The position numbers were made by a program, and so were the translations under genes. The notes beneath the pieces were generated by a model. The model made no database searches, was not told the DNA's origin, and saw nothing but the letters and a program-made list of their open reading frames with translations. From positions 1-8,278 of the forward strand of contig JAFGON010000064.1 in assembly GCA_016926475.1 (NCBI GenBank): a stretch of DNA of 8,278 bases. The letters run 5' to 3'. The stretch is from a candidate division WOR-3 bacterium. Its GTDB lineage: Bacteria > SDB-A. Below, in pieces: positions 6,419 through 8,278 of the stretch. How positions within the stretch are numbered: the first letter of the stretch is position 1; every line of letters begins with the position of its first letter.

Positions 6419-7363
6419 CTATTTTGACAACACATTTCTCAATTTTGAAAGTAGTTCGGTTTTTTTTTCTTTATTCATTCTTCTTATATTTGCCAGTTTC
6501 CATTGAACCGCAGGTAATTTCTCTATAACGTCAATCCCTGATAGATTCCAATTTGGTTCACCTTTTTTAAAAGTTAATAAAAAATCTTTTTCGTTCTCTG
6601 TCAGACTTCTACGAATAATATGCAACAATGATCTACGCACTTCTACTAAGTCCTCATACGATACATCGTCCTCTGTCATTCCCTGGAATTCCCCTTCAAA
6701 TACGTTATTAAATTCACTAAAAACAGGATCAAGTAATTCGTGAATAGGCCGATTATGGCTAATTAGGTTTACTATGAAAGCTTTTCGTATCTGTTCTGTG
6801 ATACCTTCAAGATTCAACAGCTGTTTTATGTCGTAAAAATCCCGAGGATGTTGTCTATCTAAAGCAGCACAGATTTTTCCTCCGAATATATCAGCAAAGG
6901 ATGCAGTGATGGCTTCAAAGGAAAGTTCAAAAATATTTTGTGCCTTTTTACATAGTATATGTTTTTCTACAGGAAAGACAGTACCTCTGTTAACTAAATT
7001 TGGTTCAATTTTTATCTGTACATCAGTTTGTCTAATAAAAATTTTGTTAGTCATATTGGGATCAGTAATATGCCCTTTTTGAATACTTATACCAGGGATC
7101 CTGCGTTCAATATTTTCAGCTATTCGCGATAATGAGGATTCGATTTTTACCAAAGAAATATCTCTTGATTCTACAGGCAGATAAGTCAAATCTATATCTA
7201 CGGATAATCTGGGCATGTTCCTGAAAAAGAAATTTATTGCACTGCCACCCTTTAGTGCAAACACTTTTTCTTCAAAAACATAAGGTAAAGATTGCAGCAT
7301 TAATCTTGCTTGCTTGAAGAATTTTTTCTTCATTGTACTGCTATTTTTCACTTTGATTTCCAT
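6419..7363 (-). CDS. abiEii: AbiEii-type nucleotidyltransferase toxin (type IV toxin-antitoxin)
   Basis: A 314-residue member of the AbiEii/AbiGii nucleotidyltransferase toxins, which in phage abortive infection and toxin-antitoxin modules block growth when the antitoxin fails. The core signature is present: ALKGGSAINFFF (residues 36-47) followed by LSVDIDL (Asp56, Asp58), the GS...DxD metal and nucleotide site. VQIKIEPNL (115-123) supplies the likely third acidic residue, and GGKICAALDRQHPRDFYDI (161-179) is the typical Lys...Arg-Asp-x-x-Asp box. All expected catalytic residues are intact. The C-terminal half is helical and less conserved. The ATG at 7363 lies inside the antitoxin gene (23-base overlap), with no Shine-Dalgarno site, so translational coupling is likely; Met11 at 7333 is an alternative start. 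The segment is visibly more AT-rich than the leftward genes. Confidence 0.88.
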   Translation of the reverse strand: MEIKVKNSSTMKKKFFKQARLMLQSLPYVFEEKVFALKGGSAINFFFRNMPRLSVDIDLTYLPVESRDISLVKIESSLSRIAENIERRIPGISIQKGHITDPNMTNKIFIRQTDVQIKIEPNLVNRGTVFPVEKHILCKKAQNIFELSFEAITASFADIFGGKICAALDRQHPRDFYDIKQLLNLEGITEQIRKAFIVNLISHNRPIHELLDPVFSEFNNVFEGEFQGMTEDDVSYEDLVEVRRSLLHIIRRSLTENEKDFLLTFKKGEPNWNLSGIDVIEKLPAVQWKLANIRRMNKEKKTELLSKLRNVLSK

Positions 7364-8117
7364 TCGGGACAGATATCAGATATTTTACATCGAGAACTCC
7401 TCCTTTAGATATAACACGTTTTCCTTTGCCGAAATCAATTCTTGCTGTATTAAGATGACTCACCCAGGGTTGATTAAACTTTTCAGCAAAATACATAAAC
7501 AGGCGCTTTACTTTTACTGAAACTGTTTTTTCCAATAGCCATTGAACAAGATCCGGTCTTAATGTTTTCAATCCTTCCATCAAAAGACCAGCATGCTCGA
7601 ATGTCTCTGTTTTATCTACTAAAAATAACACTTCCATTATAGCCATTTCATTTGACGAAATAGTTATTGAATATTCTCCCATTTCTATTTTTGACAATCC
7701 GATTTTTTTTTCGTAAGGGAAACAGTTAGTAAAAGTATATTTCAAAGACGATCCCCTGTTATACTCCATAAACCATTTTGGCAAATATCTGGACAATCCA
7801 AATATATAAATGGGATGTTTTTCATTAAAAGGAATAAAATGTCCATAACCATGAAGTTCTAACGCACTACGGGCACCAACATGAACATTGAGTTTTAATT
7901 GTTCTTGTAGGGCATACAAACCACTGGTCCAATCAATTTTGTCACCTGAACGCATATAAGCTCCATGACCTATAGATTCAATCCATGCTGATTTTTCGTA
8001 AATTTCTATGAGTTGACGATAAATTCCTTGCTCTTTCAGCCATTTGCTGATTGCGACAGTATTTTTCGGCCATATTTTGAGAAGTTGGTTTAATTTTCGG
8101 GGATTTTGTCTATTCAT
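7341..8117 (-). CDS. abiEi: AbiEi-type antitoxin and autorepressor (type IV toxin-antitoxin)
   Basis: A 258-residue protein, first gene of the pair. The N-terminal ~60 residues form a winged-helix-like domain (AISKWLKEQGIYRQLIEIYE, then IESIGHGAYMRSGDKIDW), the usual DNA-binding part of AbiEi antitoxins. Next comes the family's HVGARSALELHGYGHFIPF motif (79-97), and then a C-terminal domain (from ~125) thought to counter the toxin. Studied AbiEi proteins repress their own operon by binding repeats in the promoter and neutralise the toxin without forming a stable complex; here the promoter carries matching repeat copies (8119-8130 and 8168-8196). The ATG at 8117 lies 8 bases after a -10 box with no Shine-Dalgarno site, so a leaderless or near-leaderless mRNA is likely. 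In the hand-counted line 7621-7680 only 17 of 60 bases are G or C, against 25 of 60 at 4201-4260, which suggests horizontal acquisition. Confidence 0.85.
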   Translation of the reverse strand: MNRQNPRKLNQLLKIWPKNTVAISKWLKEQGIYRQLIEIYEKSAWIESIGHGAYMRSGDKIDWTSGLYALQEQLKLNVHVGARSALELHGYGHFIPFNEKHPIYIFGLSRYLPKWFMEYNRGSSLKYTFTNCFPYEKKIGLSKIEMGEYSITISSNEMAIMEVLFLVDKTETFEHAGLLMEGLKTLRPDLVQWLLEKTVSVKVKRLFMYFAEKFNQPWVSHLNTARIDFGKGKRVISKGGVLDVKYLISVPNGNQSEK

Positions 8118-8118
8118 A

Positions 8119-8130
8119 ATTTACAATTAT
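8119..8130. promoter_or_regulatory. Possible AbiEi operator half-site over the -10 box
   Basis: ATTTACAATTAT matches 11 of 12 bases of the inverted-repeat arm ATTTACATTTAT at 8185-8196, in the same orientation. It covers the -10 box and start region of the abiE promoter, where a bound repressor would block RNA polymerase. It is AT-rich, so chance is not excluded. Confidence 0.4.
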
Positions 8131-8153
8131 GACAAAAAATAAACTTTTGTCAA
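8126..8153 (-). promoter_or_regulatory. Promoter of the abiE operon
   Basis: On the minus strand a perfect TTGACA (8148-8153), a 16-base spacer, then CATAAT (8126-8131) preceded by TGT, giving an extended -10. The -10 box ends 8 bases before the abiEi ATG, so the transcript should start at or next to the start codon. Confidence 0.8.
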
Positions 8154-8167
8154 GTTTAAAAAAAACG

Positions 8168-8196
8168 ATAAATGTAAATTTATGATTTACATTTAT
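8168..8196. repeat. Perfect 12-base inverted repeat upstream of the abiE promoter
   Basis: ATAAATGTAAAT (8168-8179), spacer TTATG, then ATTTACATTTAT (8185-8196): both arms match perfectly. It lies 14 bases upstream of the -35 box. Two readings are possible. It may be an AbiEi operator, supported by the third arm copy at 8119-8130. Or it may be the terminator of a leftward gene ending near 8198, supported by a run of eight T on the minus strand (8158-8165) two bases after the stem. The stem has only two G:C pairs, which weakens the terminator reading. Confidence 0.75.
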
Positions 8197-8197
8197 A

Positions 8198-8278
8198 TTA
8201 ATAAATAAACTCTACACAAAACCCCTCTTTTAAAAAATTGAATAATTTTTGGCAACAGTTTGATTTTACTCTTCTAAT
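8198..8278 (-). other. Possible 3' end of a further leftward gene cut by the window edge
   Basis: One minus-strand frame is open from the window edge to a TAA at 8198-8200 (26 codons, ending KEGFCVEFIY); the other two minus frames are stopped within the first 12 bases. The length is too short to tell from chance in AT-rich DNA, and I recognise nothing in the peptide. The inverted repeat with its T run directly after the stop is what would be expected behind a real gene end. Confidence 0.15.

Noticed and set aside
8233-8250. Small hairpin AAAAATT-GAAT-AATTTTT
   Set aside because: All A/T stem of 7 pairs in AT-rich DNA with no T run in the right place; expected by chance.
1-8278. CRISPR array, insertion sequence, or rRNA
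   Set aside because: No regularly spaced repeats, transposase-like frame or rRNA-like stretch was seen on either strand.

Overview
The window looks like a chromosomal segment of a Gram-negative bacterium of the FCB superphylum, perhaps a candidate phylum such as WOR-3 or a relative. The grounds are a secreted phosphatase ending in what looks like a type IX secretion (T9SS) type A sorting domain, a second orphan T9SS-like tail, two lipoproteins with short signal peptides, and three tRNA genes scattered singly between protein genes. This placement is inference from domain types; there is no rRNA or other phylogenetic marker in the window.

Layout. Positions 1-4962 are all transcribed leftwards (minus strand). 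From right to left they hold tRNA-Leu(GAG); a tight three-gene block of secreted metallophosphoesterase, MscS-type channel with a cyclic-nucleotide-binding domain, and signal peptidase I (gaps of 1 and 4 bases); tRNA-Gln(CTG); an unrecognised protein that starts 10 bases after the tRNA-Gln CCA end; and the initiator tRNA. The tRNA-fMet and tRNA-Gln genes have good sigma70-type promoters. The three-gene block is envelope-related: an exported enzyme, an inner-membrane channel and the peptidase that removes signal peptides.

Positions 4963-5107 are a divergent promoter region. Rightwards from it lies a two-gene lipoprotein operon (5108-6246): a small coiled-coil lipoprotein and a lipoprotein with a fibronectin type III-like domain. 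A clear hairpin terminator at 6261-6288 closes it.

Positions 6290-8278 look like an acquired, AT-richer segment. A type IV toxin-antitoxin pair of the AbiE family (antitoxin abiEi, toxin abiEii, overlapping by 23 bases) lies on the minus strand. It has a strong promoter, a 12-base-arm inverted repeat upstream and a third copy of the arm over the -10 box. Just after the toxin stop codon there is a start-less reading frame that encodes only the last ~35 residues of a T9SS-type tail, so the module appears to sit in or beside a broken gene.

Three minus-strand genes have no Shine-Dalgarno sequence and very short predicted leaders, while the plus-strand lipoprotein genes have strong ones. This suggests a mixture of leaderless and SD-led translation. 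Nothing here amounts to a clearly new system. The most interesting parts are the AbiE control region with its broken neighbour and the tRNA-linked unknown gene.
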